Assembly: GCA_030549335.1 (NCBI GenBank)
Contig: CM060183.1
Span: forward strand, 37,260,768 to 37,324,767
DNA: 64,000 nt
Origin: Pontederia crassipes
Lineage: Eukaryota > Streptophyta > Magnoliopsida > Commelinales > Pontederiaceae
Direction: 5' to 3'
Every line of letters begins with the position of its first letter. Position 1 is the stretch's first letter. The notes beneath the pieces were generated by a model. That model had not been told where the DNA came from and did not search any database. It was given only the letters and a program-made list of their open reading frames with translations. A program made the translations under genes and the position numbers. This document shows positions 25,176 to 38,021 of the stretch, in pieces.

Positions 25176-25981
25176 TCAGCTTGCTGCTTGGGAAATCAGA
25201 TCTTTGTATTCATCGGATACAAACGACTTCACTTTGAGCGCTCGGCCCTTACTACCTTCTTCCTTACCAGGGGAAGCATATTTCACACCAATTACTGTGG
25301 CGAGACCTGCCAATAATACAAGCATAATCAGTGAGCTTTTAATGTGGACTAATGCCATCAAGCTTTTTTAATACTAAAACAGAGAGAGACACAAAAATCA
25401 TGATGAATGATATTTCAAAGGAAGATTGATTAAATTGCAATAAGGTGGACGGCTAGAATAGTGGTTCAGTCAATCTTTCTTTTCTCGACAAAAAAAATAA
25501 ATTAAATTGAGATGACTTCGATGGATAGCATAATAGTTTAGGCATCCTTTCCTTTTCTTTAAAAAAGTGTCCGAACACAAAGCATATATGCGAAGCAACA
25601 GGACTGGCCTCATTTTTGAAGGTCACAAACAAACATGAAATGACCTTGTGGCATACAAAAGGTCTCCAACTAACAATATTTAGTGGAGGATATCAAAAAG
25701 AGAGTCTGATGGATGATCATAAAATACAAGCAAAACTATAGCCACAAAAATCTGTATGACATTTAAACAATTCATACAATATCTTCTTAGCTTGCATTGA
25801 TGGGAATATTGAAGGTTTACTTTGTAAACAAAGAATATGGAATCACATGTGTGACTTAATCCGTCATTTGGATATATATATGTGTGTGTGTGTGTATATA
25901 TATGTATGTATATATATAGAGAGAGAGTACCAAGTACGCACACTTGGCGGGCAGCAAGGTAAATGGTGTCTAATGCATCAT

Positions 25982-26020
<39 letters not shown>

Positions 26021-29000
26021 CGTGGTAGGCCTTGCTTCCGGAACCACTGTTGGCGCAGAGTTAGGTTATATATATATATGAGAAATGCTATATCCTCCTA
26101 ACTCCATCAGCCTAATAATCCTCCTAAGAACATGAAGATGACAAGTGGCAAGAGTTGACAGTTTAATATATTATTTAAAATTTGTACTGTTTTACTTCCT
26201 AATGTACCCTTTCTTTCCTTTTATTATTTTCATCCTGGAAATATTTACACTGCTTTAGCTTATTATGTTTTTACCTTTTTTACGCTGCCTCAATTTCTTG
26301 CCTTTTTTTCTTTTTCATTCTTGCCTTTTATTTTTTGTCATTTTTTTCATATTATACTCTTTTGACAAATAGAAAAGAATGACTAAATATATACTACAAA
26401 AAATAACATTACAGATACAAAATAGTACTTAGCTCAATCAGTATATATATTATTGTTGAATTGAATCTCAAATACATTATTACCAAAAGAATAATTCCAT
26501 TTTCACTAAAAGTTAAAAAGAATATAGTGAATAATCAGTTTTGTAATTCTTGCGAATATAAATTTCTTGTACTTCATCAAACTACAATGTTGAAAAAAGT
26601 TATTTTATTTTTATTTTGTGGTATTATTATATGCAGATTAACGAAGAATTATGGTCCATGGGATAATTCTTCATTAGCCTGCATATAATAATATCACAAA
26701 ATAAAATTAAGATGACTTTATTATCAACAGAATATTATAAAACTAAGGAATTGTAAACAATATTTATATTTAAAGGTTTTCTTATTTACATAAATTTAGA
26801 GGTTTTCTTATTTACTTGTTAGTGGAAAAAACAATTCTTATGCGAACTATTGCCTAAAAGAATATTGAGAAAAAAAAATCAAACCAAATAAAAGAATACA
26901 TACTCTTTAGTCTATCATTCAAATACTTAAATAATTATCAGAATTGGTTTGATCAATGCCATACAAAATCAAATTTATTCAAGAACAAAAAAAGGAAATA
27001 AATATTAGGACAAAATTATGGAATCTATTTACCTAAAAAAATTTAAAACTAGGGATGAAATCCCTTTTCACACAATACAAAATAAATTTATTTATATAAA
27101 ATCAGACTTCAAGAGAAATTAGAGAGCATTAATCAAAATCTAAGAAGGAAAAAAATAATATTTATTTTTGGAAATGCAATGAACATTCAAACTCAAACTG
27201 AATTGCAACGAAAAGAGGAAAAAATAGTGAAATAAATAACAAATTAAAGAGGGACGAAGAGAGTACGGTCTGGGAAAAAATGACAACTTCACGTGGAGAG
27301 AGATAAGGGTATATAGGGAATTAGAATAAAGGTATATTTAAATATTTTAAAAATAAATTATCATGCCACTTGGCATCCTCATATTCTTAGGAGGATTATT
27401 AGGCTGACGGAGTTAGGAGGATATAGCATTTATCATATATATATATATGATATATATATGTATGTATACAACCTTAAAGGCGAATAAGCATAATAATGAG
27501 GATGCAATCAGGGAAGTTTTAGCTGGTCTTGCAAATTTCAGGACTCTGTAGATGAGTCTTAACAGCAACTTGCAAAGTACCTATGGTAAGCTTCCTCTTA
27601 GTCACTTTTAAATTTATGTAATGATATAAAGGCTTTGTTGTTGTGGGATAAGGCTTTGTTGTTGTTGTTGTATATAAACTATAAAGTCCCTTTTTTAATG
27701 TAAACATGTAATTATGTCCCTTCTTTGATAACTAATGGAATGGATGTATAGGTCCAGGGGCAGAAAAAAATATGCTATTGAAGAAAAAACACAAGGTCTT
27801 GCATGATTTGGCATGTTTGCATCTCTCATCATTCAGTTCTATTATTGTTATTTGGACCCATATTATTAACAGGGTAAACTAATTTCCTTTGCTAGAGGTG
27901 CATAGCAAAACACAATGAATTCTCACAGGAGAAATATCAAACTTGTTTTTTCTTAGAGACTCATTTTGGGCTCCGAGGGATCAGTTCAACATTATGGTTT
28001 CTGATGACTGCTGTCATATTTGTAACAATAATATGTTCTTATGAAAGAAGCGACCCTGTGTGTTGATGATATGGATGATTGGTTACGGATGTTCAATGTG
28101 AAACTCAGACATATGAGGGAGGACATTGCATCAGTATTACCCTTCAACAATTTACTTTTGTTCTACTATTACATAAGTAACATTGGTCTTGAATGTTTTT
28201 TCTAGTGCATGTTCACACTTGGACTATGTTAGGCCCCGACAGTTGAACTTCCTTTGATTACTCCGCCTATGTTTATAGCCGGCCCCAAGCCCGGATAAAG
28301 GAGGATGGTTGCGTTAGGCCCCGACAGCCAGCGTAAAACCCTGTCGAATCTTATGAACATGGATCAACGAATTGGCGTCGTATGATCCATGTAGCCGACC
28401 CCACCTAGTGGGATAAGGCTTTGTTGTTGTTGTTGTTGTATATATATAGAGAGAGAGAGAGAGTACCAAGTACTCACACTTGGAGGGCAGCAAGGTAAAT
28501 GGCGTCTAATGCATCATTGACATGCACTTGGAACGCATCCCAAATATGCACATAATGCCACCTTACCTGGTGCATTATGCATCCTTCACCTTGCTGTCCA
28601 TTTCATTGGTAACAAACTCTTTTTAACCACATATATACATACACACCCATGTGTGACAATATAAATTGAGGCATGCACCAAGTCATCAAGAGTCAAGACT
28701 ACATTAACTACTCAATTCAACCTATATAACGACATTAACTTCCATCTCCTCATATTTTAAAGAAAAATGATTAAATAGACAATGATTACTTACTCTCATG
28801 TATTCGTCCATATAAAAATCTTTCCCCATGCCAAAACTCTAGAGGTCTTGACTTAATTCTTGTGCTACGTCTAACACCGGATTGCCATCCCAAACCAGCA
28901 CCTGAAAAGTACGAAACAAGTCGACCATGTGACCAACAAATACACCAAAAAGTGCAAACCTATGCAGTGAATTCTGCATCTATTCACTGAACATAAATAA

Positions 29001-32000
29001 CCTGCGAGACTTTGTCTTTTTGAGTTCAGCTTTTCATGGTTTTGCCTGGTTTTTTGTGGTTTTTGTTTCCTTGTTTCATTTCGAGAACCAGCACCTGAAA
29101 ATTTAAAAGACAAGACAACCATGTGATCGACAAATCCTTTAAAAATTGCACTTGCAAATGTGGCTAATTATGCATCTATTCCTTGAACATAAATAAACCT
29201 GCAACACTCTCTCCTTTTGACTTCAACTTCTCTTCGTTTTGTCTGGTTCTAGATGATTTCTGCTTGCCTGCTTCATCTTGAGAACCCTGAGGTCTATGCA
29301 CCTGGAAAAAAAACCTCATACTTCATCAATCTTGAATCACACATGTTGCCAATGACTCAGTCGATTCATGCATGAAGAGATGTTGGACATGCTACCAGTG
29401 CAGTAATTTTTATGGGTTTTAAACATGAAAATCGTAATCGTTGAAAGGACTAAATACACAAACCTCATAATTTTCCCCTAATAAGGTGCTTGTATCTGCT
29501 GCTGCCTCATCAGTTGGAGGAAGTGAAGTTGATGGACATGGATGAACTGTAAAATGGAGGAAGCCAAGCCCACAGACTGAATGTTATTACAGTTACAACA
29601 AATAGTAAAATTTAACTTATTTATCTCACAGAAGTATGCATTTTCTATATATTTGTGCAATTTTCTTACAACACATGCGATATGAAGGTCAACTACACAG
29701 GTTCAAGGTACAGAGATATATTTGCTCAACATTAACGACAATTGACTATGAAGTAACTTTTTCGATCATACAGTAGCACAGGTGCAAATAACTATAAAAC
29801 TTACTACAGATAAAGAGAAGCAAATAAGATAGAAAGAACCCTATTCAAATAACAGCCCTTATGGATGAAATAAATTGATGGATGGCTGTGCATCTGACAG
29901 TCATCTGATCTTTTTCTCGAAAAAAGAAAAGAGAACAAAACTTATCAGGGGAAATTCTGTAGTCTTTAAGGGTGAAAATAATGAGTGCAGAAAGGGGGAA
30001 TCTTTTACTAAGAAGAAAGTAACAAGTAAAGGAAAAGCAAAAAATAACTTCATGCTTCTCCAGAAAAAACTTAACTTCAGAAAGAAAACCATACCTGTGG
30101 AACAATTTACATCTGCTAGTTGATCATTCTCTGCCATGACACTTACCTGCAAGTATATTATAATGTAAGCAAGTTGTAATTTGTTAAGTTTCAAATAACA
30201 TTCACTTTATCCTTGCCTCATTTTGCAAGATGTTGTGAGCATGGCTTAATCTAGTATCATCATCACTTCTCAAACTACTAAGGCCTGAAGCACACTCATG
30301 CTCTGTTATTCTTGAGCTTTCTGTTATATTGATCTCATGGCAAGTAGAAGCAGAATGCTCGACTTCAGGAGAGGTATCATTGGGTATTATATCATTCAAA
30401 TGCAAGTCATTGCATAAACTAGCATCAATATCTCTTCTCGAACTGCTATGATCTGTGGTACGTTCATGACCTGTGCTTGTTAACCTCTTTGTCATTTTGA
30501 TCCCACAACCACTAGAAGTGATATGCTCAACTTCAGGACAAGAATCTGTTATATTGATCTCGCGGAAAGTAGAAGTCAGATGCTCGGGAGAGGAATAATT
30601 GGGTATCACATTATCCAAATGTGTGTCATTGCATAAACTAGCATCAACATTACTTCTCCAACTACCATGATCTGCAGTACATTCATGATCTGTGTTCATC
30701 AATCTTCTTGTCATATTGATCTCCCAACAACTAGAAGTCACATGTTCAACTTCAGGACAAGAACCGTTAGAAAATACATTGTCCACATGTATGTCATTTC
30801 CCTGAACATAAAAGAATAAATGAAAGCAAATATTTTGAAGGTCTGAAAAGCAATTACAGCAAATTGTGCTTGCTTACCTCCTCTTCAACTTGACCAGAAA
30901 TGTTAGTACCATTATCCACAATTTTATGATTCTGTTCTGTGATGTTTTTGTCAGAGAAACAACAAGCTTCAGTTAACTCTTCTTCTGTTTTGGAATTATC
31001 ATCAATGATTGTCTCAGCACCAGTATGTGGTATGAATAACTTATCCACTGGACTTGACGTTTCATTATGAATATTTGAAACGCCCGAAGTTGAAACACGT
31101 TTTGCCTTCCAGTCACTTCGATCAGAAACCATACTACTAGGAGACACAAGGTGTGGAGTTTGTAGTCGACTTGAAAACCCCTTGTACAAGGAAAAATTTG
31201 CAGCACGCGGGCTTGATTTAGATGTGGGACTTTGCTGTAATTGGGACATGCTTAATCTGTTTCGCATTTGATTTGCGTTTGATGACTTAGGATCGACAAG
31301 TTGAACCGTATGAAATTCTGGAAGGTGTATCTTGCCCACGTCAATTGACTTGATATGAAGACTCTTCCGCAACAAGGCCTCTTCTTCACCTTCATCCAAC
31401 TCTTTGAATGAACACAATAGGTTGTCTAGAAGGGTATTTGCAACGCTCTCATTATCATCAGCTAGTTCCATGCAACGATAGACAACATATTTAGAAACTC
31501 AATGCAACTGTAAAAAAACAGCTAGTAACCACTAAATCTAACCTCCTTTTTTAGAGTCCAAAGGCAGTCCAGCTGTATTCATGGGCTGCAGAGTGGTGGT
31601 GGGCTGATCAGAAGTATTACAAAATAAAATATTGCTTGACATCCCAACTGAACTAGATACACTATCAGGAGCTAGATTTTGCAATACCTTACGAGCATCA
31701 GGAGCAGCATCTGTAACTAATACCTTACAAGCCTCAGAAGCCACATCTGTAACCGAAAAACGATGCTTGTGGCTAGCAGTTTTCCTGATAGCAATGAGAT
31801 TAACTATCACAATAAATCTTCATATAAATGAGCTGACAGCTTGGAAAGATTACACCATCTGTAATGTTATTTTCATTATCAAGCTACAACAACAACAACA
31901 ACAACAACAAAGCCTTATCCCACTAGGTGGGGTCGGCTACATGGATCATACGACGTCATTCCGCTCATATTCGTTGATCCATGTTCATGAGATTCGACAG

Positions 32001-33711
32001 GGTTTTACGCTGGCTGTCGGGGCCTAACACAACCCTCCTCCTTTATCCGGGCTTAGGACCGACTATAAAACATAGGCGGAGTTTATAAAACATAGGAATG
32101 TGAAAATATCAAACACTATTTCGCAGACCTACGACAATGCCAACTGAAATTAGTAAATATAGTGTGCCAAGCAAAACTATCTTTTGTATGCCATTTGACA
32201 ATGAAGTGAATGAAATTCATAATTTCTTCAATGTTGGATAACTCAAGCATATTAACGTTATATTCGAACTTCCGTACAACTTCATCTTTTGGTAACATCT
32301 AAGAGAACACTCCTTTTGATAAAAGCTAAGGTCCTTTGACTTAGTTGCAATGAAAAATATCAGGATTTTTTCACAGGTTAGCTTATCAACAACAATGCAT
32401 GGAATACAGAGGCCATCTTTCATATAGAGTGGTGTTTCAGAGTGGTGTTTTGCTGTCTTTTTGTTCATGGCCTGGAAGTCTATTGACCTTTCTATCAAAC
32501 TTTTTGTAATATCTACTACTATTAATGGAACTTTTGGATGACTACCATCTTGCTAGTCGTCCTTTCTCGTTTCAAAAAACTATTAAAATAATTATATTTT
32601 AGGTGAAATAGAGCTTCATCTTCCAAAGAAAATATGGCAGAGAAATTCTTCAGTGGGGCGATTTACCTGGTGACTGATATAATTTGGAACACATCCATCA
32701 ACGAAATGGAATTAACACTTTCCCATGCATATGATGAAACATAAGTACTAAACAGAGAACAGATACCTAAGAAGTCCAGGGCGACGTTTCCGAGTTTCCT
32801 TCTGATCATTCTGCACTGGATCCGTGGAAATGTCACCCCTTAATTTCTTTAATTCTTTCTCAGCATCTATCATGCAAAAGTTGAAGAAAAAAATTAACGT
32901 GCATGATAGCCAGTTTGCAGGAATATTGAAGCGCATGTGGGTGGCGCAAGGACATACTCTCGAGTCGCTCAAAGGTTGCAAAGTACTCTTCCGGATATTC
33001 TATGTGCTCTAACTGAGAATTGGCATCTACATATGGTATTGAATTCCTGCCTCAAAGAATAACAGACCCCTATAAGCAGATGAGATAATGCATCATAAAT
33101 ACAAAATAAAAAGAAAACAATACACATTATAGGATTGCGTAAAAAAAATGTGAACTTTTTTCTCACTTAATAAGAATTCAGAAACTAATGGGCTAGAACT
33201 TTGAAAGAGGAACTAAGTGCTGACAGCACCGAGAATGAGATAGCAACGCATACCTTGGGACCACAGGTTTCATAGAAAACTGAGCTCGTTTCCGGCCGAG
33301 CGCCGGTCGCCGCCCTTGCTGACAGCCGTCTGCATGGGCCACATCTTCGTCCTTCTCAGACACTCTACCAGAGCACTGATGACTCTTGTCGATCTTCTCC
33401 GCTTGTTCCAGGATATCCTTGCAGCTTTCCCCAGCCTTCGCCCGAAATCAAGAACGAGCGCCCCATCAAAAGGACACCGAAAAAGATAAATACAGAATAG
33501 CTAACCAAGTTGAACTAGCATCACATAGGGTTTTGGGGCGCTGGGTTCTTACAGCGGACTTGAGGAAGGATCGAATCGATTGCGCTTCATGCACCTGAGA
33601 CGACGGAGGGGGATGGACCGCCGCCATGCCGAGAGTTCGGGGGAGGAGGGAGAGGATGGAGAAGTCAGCGAACGGGTCGACTGACTGCGCGGAATGCCGG
33701 AAACCCTCCAT
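25176..33711 (-). CDS. CENPC: centromere protein C (CENP-C), 13 exons, 836 aa
   Basis: CENP-C binds CENH3 nucleosomes and anchors the kinetochore. Exons (minus strand): 33711-33553, 33435-33254, 33046-32958, 32866-32767, 31784-31543, 31461-30878, 30801-30217, 30146-30095, 29546-29464, 29301-29199, 29094-29002, 28901-28794, 25306-25176. They total 2511 bp with consistent phase. The N-terminus has [16 protein letters not shown], then [14 protein letters not shown] and [18 protein letters not shown], all plant CENP-C signatures. The CENPC motif is at residues 758-792 ([16 protein letters not shown], then [11 protein letters not shown]). The C-terminus continues [12 protein letters not shown] to [17 protein letters not shown] see no room for a cupin domain after it. 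Exons 10 and 11 are tandem duplicates. Exon 7 is built of internal repeats and uses a GC donor (GAG/GCAAGG at 30216). The last intron is about 3.5 kb and full of mobile DNA. Confidence 0.96.
25915..25990. repeat. 75-bp segment duplicated at 28445-28520
   Basis: Both copies start in a TATATAGAGAGAG tract, continue AGTACCAAGTAC and share GGGCAGCAAGGTAAATGG and TCTAATGCATCATTGA, with only a few differences. They are direct repeats about 2.5 kb apart in the same intron and bracket the inverted-repeat transposon and one TTG-tailed retroposon. Confidence 0.85.
26080..27434. mobile_element. DNA transposon with about 71-bp terminal inverted repeats, in CENP-C last intron
   Basis: The left terminus 26080-26150 and the reverse complement of 27364-27434 match over about 71 bp with roughly five mismatches; both contain AAATGCTATATCCTCCTAAC. 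Total length is 1355 bp, AT-rich inside with no transposase recognised. It sits between TATATATAT tracts on both sides, which hides the target duplication. Long inverted repeats suggest a Mutator-like non-autonomous element, but the superfamily is not proven. Confidence 0.8.
28260..28439 (+). mobile_element. TTG-tailed retroposon, copy 1 (SINE or LINE 3' end)
   Basis: A unit of about 180 bp starting ACTCCGCCTATG, containing AGCCCGGATAAAGGAGGA and TGATCCATGTAGCCGACCCC, and ending GGATAAGGCTTTGTTG with a (TTG)n tail. That 3' end is known from plant LINEs and Au-type SINEs. It lies in CENP-C's last intron, antisense to the gene. No target duplication is clear. A short extra piece of the unit (TTAGGCCCCGACAG) precedes it at about 28229, and another tail fragment lies at about 27647-27672. 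Confidence 0.8.
28902..29301 (-). repeat. tandem exon-plus-intron duplication in CENP-C (exons 10 and 11)
   Basis: Exon 10 (29301-29199) plus the following intron and exon 11 (29094-29002) plus its following intron are two copies of a unit of about 200 bp. The encoded segments share K-Q-K, T-R-Q-N, E-K-L and S-K, and both end S-x-A-G. The introns also align, with shared stretches such as TTATTTATGTTCA near the donor, and both acceptors have the context TTTTCAG/GTGCTGG. Confidence 0.9.
30217..30801 (-). repeat. internal tandem repeats of about 55-60 codons within CENP-C exon 7
   Basis: Recurring elements, in order, are a CND-x-HL block, D-N/I-IPN, SPEVEH, an EINIT-like block (EINMT, EINIT, GIKMT, EINIT), RL-x-x-T-x-HE and then a DHSS/RS/DASL block. 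There are about three copies, the second partly deleted. The exon is 195 codons and phase 0-0. Confidence 0.85.
31887..32083 (-). mobile_element. TTG-tailed retroposon, copy 2
   Basis: Reverse orientation: it starts with a (CAA)n tract followed by AAGCCTTATCCCACTAGG and ends CATAGGCGGAGTT. It lies in the CENP-C intron between exons 4 and 5, in the same orientation as the gene. A short duplication TATAAAACATAGG occurs at its right end. Confidence 0.8.
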
Positions 33712-35245
33712 TCATGGGATCTCGGGTGCCCTAGAAACAGCAACAACAACAAGGAGATTGAATGACAATTTTGGGCGGGTTTCCCAAAAATTGATGAAGC
33801 CGGCGAAAGCGACGTTTTTTTTTATTTAATTTATTTTCCGAAAAAAAGGACTTTTATTTATTCTATCATTTTTGCTTTACCATTAATTTGCGGGCTTTGA
33901 CGGAGCCAGTGGCCCACTTTATATTCTTCGTGGGCTAATGCGAATTGAGTGAATGTATATCCCAAACATTATGTTCTAATTATTTATTTATTTTACATTG
34001 TTTTAATTTTTTTTGTATTATTTTGTGAAAGGCCCAATCATGGCTTTATTTCTTTGTTCCAAGAAAAGTTAAAATATTTTAATTTTTATTTGAAAATTAT
34101 AAAAATTTTAATTAACAATATATTTTTTAGGAGAAATTCTCCCCTTCTTTCAAGCAGTTGCACGTTAACTTATTTTAAAGATACTGAACTAGCATAAGTA
34201 AATTATTGTCTAGAATATTTTTTTTCTAAAAATTGCGTTGAAACCAAGGCAATAATGTGTAAGACGTTGATTTTGAGGAAAACTTTTCAATCTGATTTTA
34301 TTCGACCCTTATGAAATCTTAGAAAATATAACATTTAACTACGGAAAAAGAAAAGAAAATATAACACTTTCCTCTCACTTGTCGTCTTTAATTTTTTTTT
34401 TATTTCATTTTTCAGAACGAATACTTAACTCCATTAATCAATTACCTACCTAAACTTTTCAAATAGTCTCAATCACTAAATATTAAAATGCGTTAAATTA
34501 GATGTGCTAATTATTTTTTTCTGAAAGTTTAAACTAACTTATGCGCTAACTAATTAGCCTTAATTTTCTGAAAATATAACAATATGTTGGTTTAAGCAAT
34601 TAACCTTAATTTTACAGTTTAACCTTATGAATAGTTCTTTTGTTGGCCGGTATCCCCTACGTCTACGATGTGCTAGAGTTGGTTTACTTTTATTTTGTTT
34701 TGACGCTCCATTAAATAACATGATTTTACAGTTCCAATAAAAGCTTACACTTTTTTCGCGTACCCACATTTGAATTCTCAAAAAAATATATATTATGTTT
34801 ATACCCTCGAATCTCGGTGATAATTTTGAGATAATGGTGGCAAAATTATATCCTTGTCCTAAAAAATTTCGTGGATTCCATTTTTAGCCTTTTATATTGA
34901 GATTCCTATTTGGTTGGGTTGCTAATCATCTATGGGGGCAGAACTTAGTGGCTTAAAGGAAAAGGAAATTGAAATCTTGGAGGGGGTATGAAGGAACCTA
35001 GGCCTTGTTTGGAGTTCTAATGAGTTCTACTAACTTATGAAGATGAAAAACTTTGAAAGTTGATTAGATAGGCTTCGAAGTTCTCAACGTGGATGAGAAT
35101 TTTGAGTCGAGAATTTTTGCATTGACTGAAACTTAAATTTTAATGGACTCAATGAAAATTAATTTCTCATCCAAACACAATCTAGATGATGATTATCATC
35201 TCAACATTATGAACACGGAGAAATATTTTTGTAAAAGGTATACAT
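33712..35245. other. intergenic DNA upstream of CENP-C
   Basis: The first few hundred bases should contain the CENP-C promoter and 5' untranslated region. The rest is AT-rich, with no coding sequence or clear repeat boundaries recognised. Confidence 0.55.
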
Positions 35246-36644
35246 TGTAACGCTCCCAAATTACATTCCGTCACGTGACAAAATATACTTCGAGACACGT
35301 TGCGATCATCCTTACATGTACATCATATAAATAAAAAAAGACTTTGATATAATAATAACAAAAGACTAATCATCATATAATAATATTAAAACGATTATAT
35401 CATCATATTATACGAAATATTAATAAAAAATCATCTAAGTCCTAAGAAGCTAGGCTAATACATTAATCTATTAAAACATGAAACTAAAGAACTCAGGACA
35501 CCCACGTGCAACAACCACAAACTCGATCGGCCACCATTGGTCACTTTCATTATTCTAACCGAGTCATGCATATATGAAAATGCAGGAGAGATAACCTCCC
35601 TATTAACTTTACAACTCGGTATGAAAATAAAATAAAGACAATATAAGACCGTGATACTAAACATGAATCATATGGACATCATGCATATGAATATGAATAT
35701 AAGATCAATAAGACCATAGAAAATTTATCATAAAAGTGACAAAAGTCAATAATCATAAATAAAGTTTCATTATTCATATGCTTTTATTTTTCATCATCTT
35801 ATCATTCATCTTTGACTTATCATGAAATATATTTCAACTCACGATGAGACATGCATCAACCCGACATCATCATCACAATTGGCATAGTCAGCCCATAGTC
35901 AGCTCAAACTTGATTGTCGCTAGTCCATCATCATAAGAATTCTTGTAGTTTTTAATTTATTTTTATTAGAACACAAGGATCATGATCAAAATATAGAGAT
36001 TGTATGAAAGAATCAATGAATCATAATAATCAAATGTCTTAATCATATAAGATGTTATCAAGATTACGAGATAGAATAATGGAGAGTAAATCAGACGATA
36101 TAACACAACATAATTCCTCATTATAATTTAGATCAGTATTAGGTACATGAATCAAGAGTAAATAATCATAAAAATCATCATACCATCGGAACCCGGACCA
36201 AGAATATGCATAATCTGAGTCGAGTTCATAGGGCATTGTTTCAAAAAATTTGAGCATAACCTGGGTCGAGTTAAGGTCATACCCAGGCTAGATTAAGGTC
36301 ATACCTGGGCCGGGTCTAGGGCTTCTGCGCCTCATCGCGTCTTCGTGGTTATAGCCTAGGCTAGGTCACAATCAATATTGGCCAGGTTCACGCTGATGCA
36401 GAGCTCAAAGCTCTCGACAATGGCTGATTCGAGCCAAGTTCCAACAAACTCTAGTGGACCTTTCAATCATCTTTCCGATGATTGTCGGCATCATGCATCA
36501 CTTTACGACAAAGGGCTACGTCTACGTATTAATGGAAACTGCAATCAACATACTTCAAGCCTAAAATCAAAATTATATGATGAATCTATTATAATTTCAT
36601 ACCTTGTGAAGTTTTTGTTAAAATGCCACGTTCCTTATCTTCTT

Positions 36645-36648
36645 CATC

Positions 36649-36687
<39 letters not shown>

Positions 36688-36793
36688 TTCTTCTTCTTCT
36701 TCTTCTTCTTCTTCTTCTTCTTCTTCTTCTTCTTCTTCTTCTTCTTCTTCTTCTTCTTCTTCTTCTTCTTCTTCTTCCTCCTCCTCCTCCTCT
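36645..36793. repeat. compound microsatellite (TCA)n-(TTC)n-(TCC)n
   Basis: About 14 TCA units followed by about 30 TTC units and a few TCC units. It creates false poly-Ser, poly-His and poly-Leu frames on the plus strand. Confidence 0.96.
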
Positions 36794-38021
36794 AATCATT
36801 CTTCTCTTCTTCTTCTTCTTCCTCCTCCTCTAATCATTCTTCTTTATTCTTGACATCGTGCTCTTCCTCCGAACGGTCTACTATAGGTGGTTCATGGACA
36901 AGTTGTGTAGAAAGATAACGAGAGAGAGAAGAAGAGCGGGTGCAGAAAATTAGGGCTGACTAGGTTCAGTTTGACCATATATTTATACGCGAGGGAAATT
37001 TGAATGAGAATTGAATAAAATATAAAATATCTTTCATCTAACTCATGGTTGGTTTCAAACTAAAATCCTTTTTTTAATCTTTCAATCTTAATCCTCTCTC
37101 TATGTGTTTCTTATTCGGATTGAACTTTTTATCTTTTTTTTCTTTGTTGGTTGTCGATTGCTACATTGTTGGATCAATGTTTGGATCGATTTTAACAATA
37201 AACTTGCATATTTTAGGGTCCACTTAGAGTCATCTCCTATCCATCATGCATCATTCCATATATGTATGTTCATTTTTAAGAGATTTATTTCGACAAATTA
37301 CGTGAAAAATCATGAAGTCATGGCCATGATTTCGCTAGATCATTGGCCCGATTTTAGAGAACTTGACATAGTTATGAAAGTTGTCAGGCAGCACGGTGCT
37401 AAGCCCGATCCGAGCTCCTCGCCGCCGACCGGCACCATCGTCGCCGAAACCCGACCCAAGCTCCATTGAACTCGGTCTGAGTTTCAGCATGGACATGTCC
37501 AGTATTCAATCTAGATTGAGTCCAGGTTATACTCAGCCCTAATTGGACGGAGGTAGCGGCCATTGATGAACTCGGCCCAGTTCAGACCCAAACCGGCCCG
37601 AGTTTTGTCGAAGCAAGATGGATCTTATTCTTTATTTGTTAATATTATTTTAATTCTAATTCATGACATCTGGATTCATCTAATTCCACTGATATGTTGA
37701 CCAAAGCATTGTATTGCATCGTATGATATGAAGTTTCAATTTGGGAGAAGACGAGGACATAACTAATTAATGAATAAAAAGCTAGGGCGGCCATGTTACG
37801 GATTGGCGGGAGCTCATGATTTGTCATTGTTTATTGCATTGTTAGGGTGTGGATTTAGACATGTCCCTGTTGCACGACTTCTCCCCATCGTGTGACGAAA
37901 GAGGATACCCTCCCCATGGTGAGAGTGATTTGTCGTCATGTGCACAATTACTGAACTCATGAAGTACATGGTACTTCATTGCAACCAAAAAATCCATTGA
38001 TGACATTGCATAAATGACATT

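Noticed and set aside
31538-31810. Independent single-exon gene in the CENP-C region
   Set aside because: It is CENP-C exon 5 (31784-31543): splice sites and phase join it to the exons on either side.
36378-36853. Open frames with poly-His, poly-Leu and poly-Ser
   Set aside because: They are products of the TCA/TTC/TCC compound microsatellite inside LTR-like DNA.
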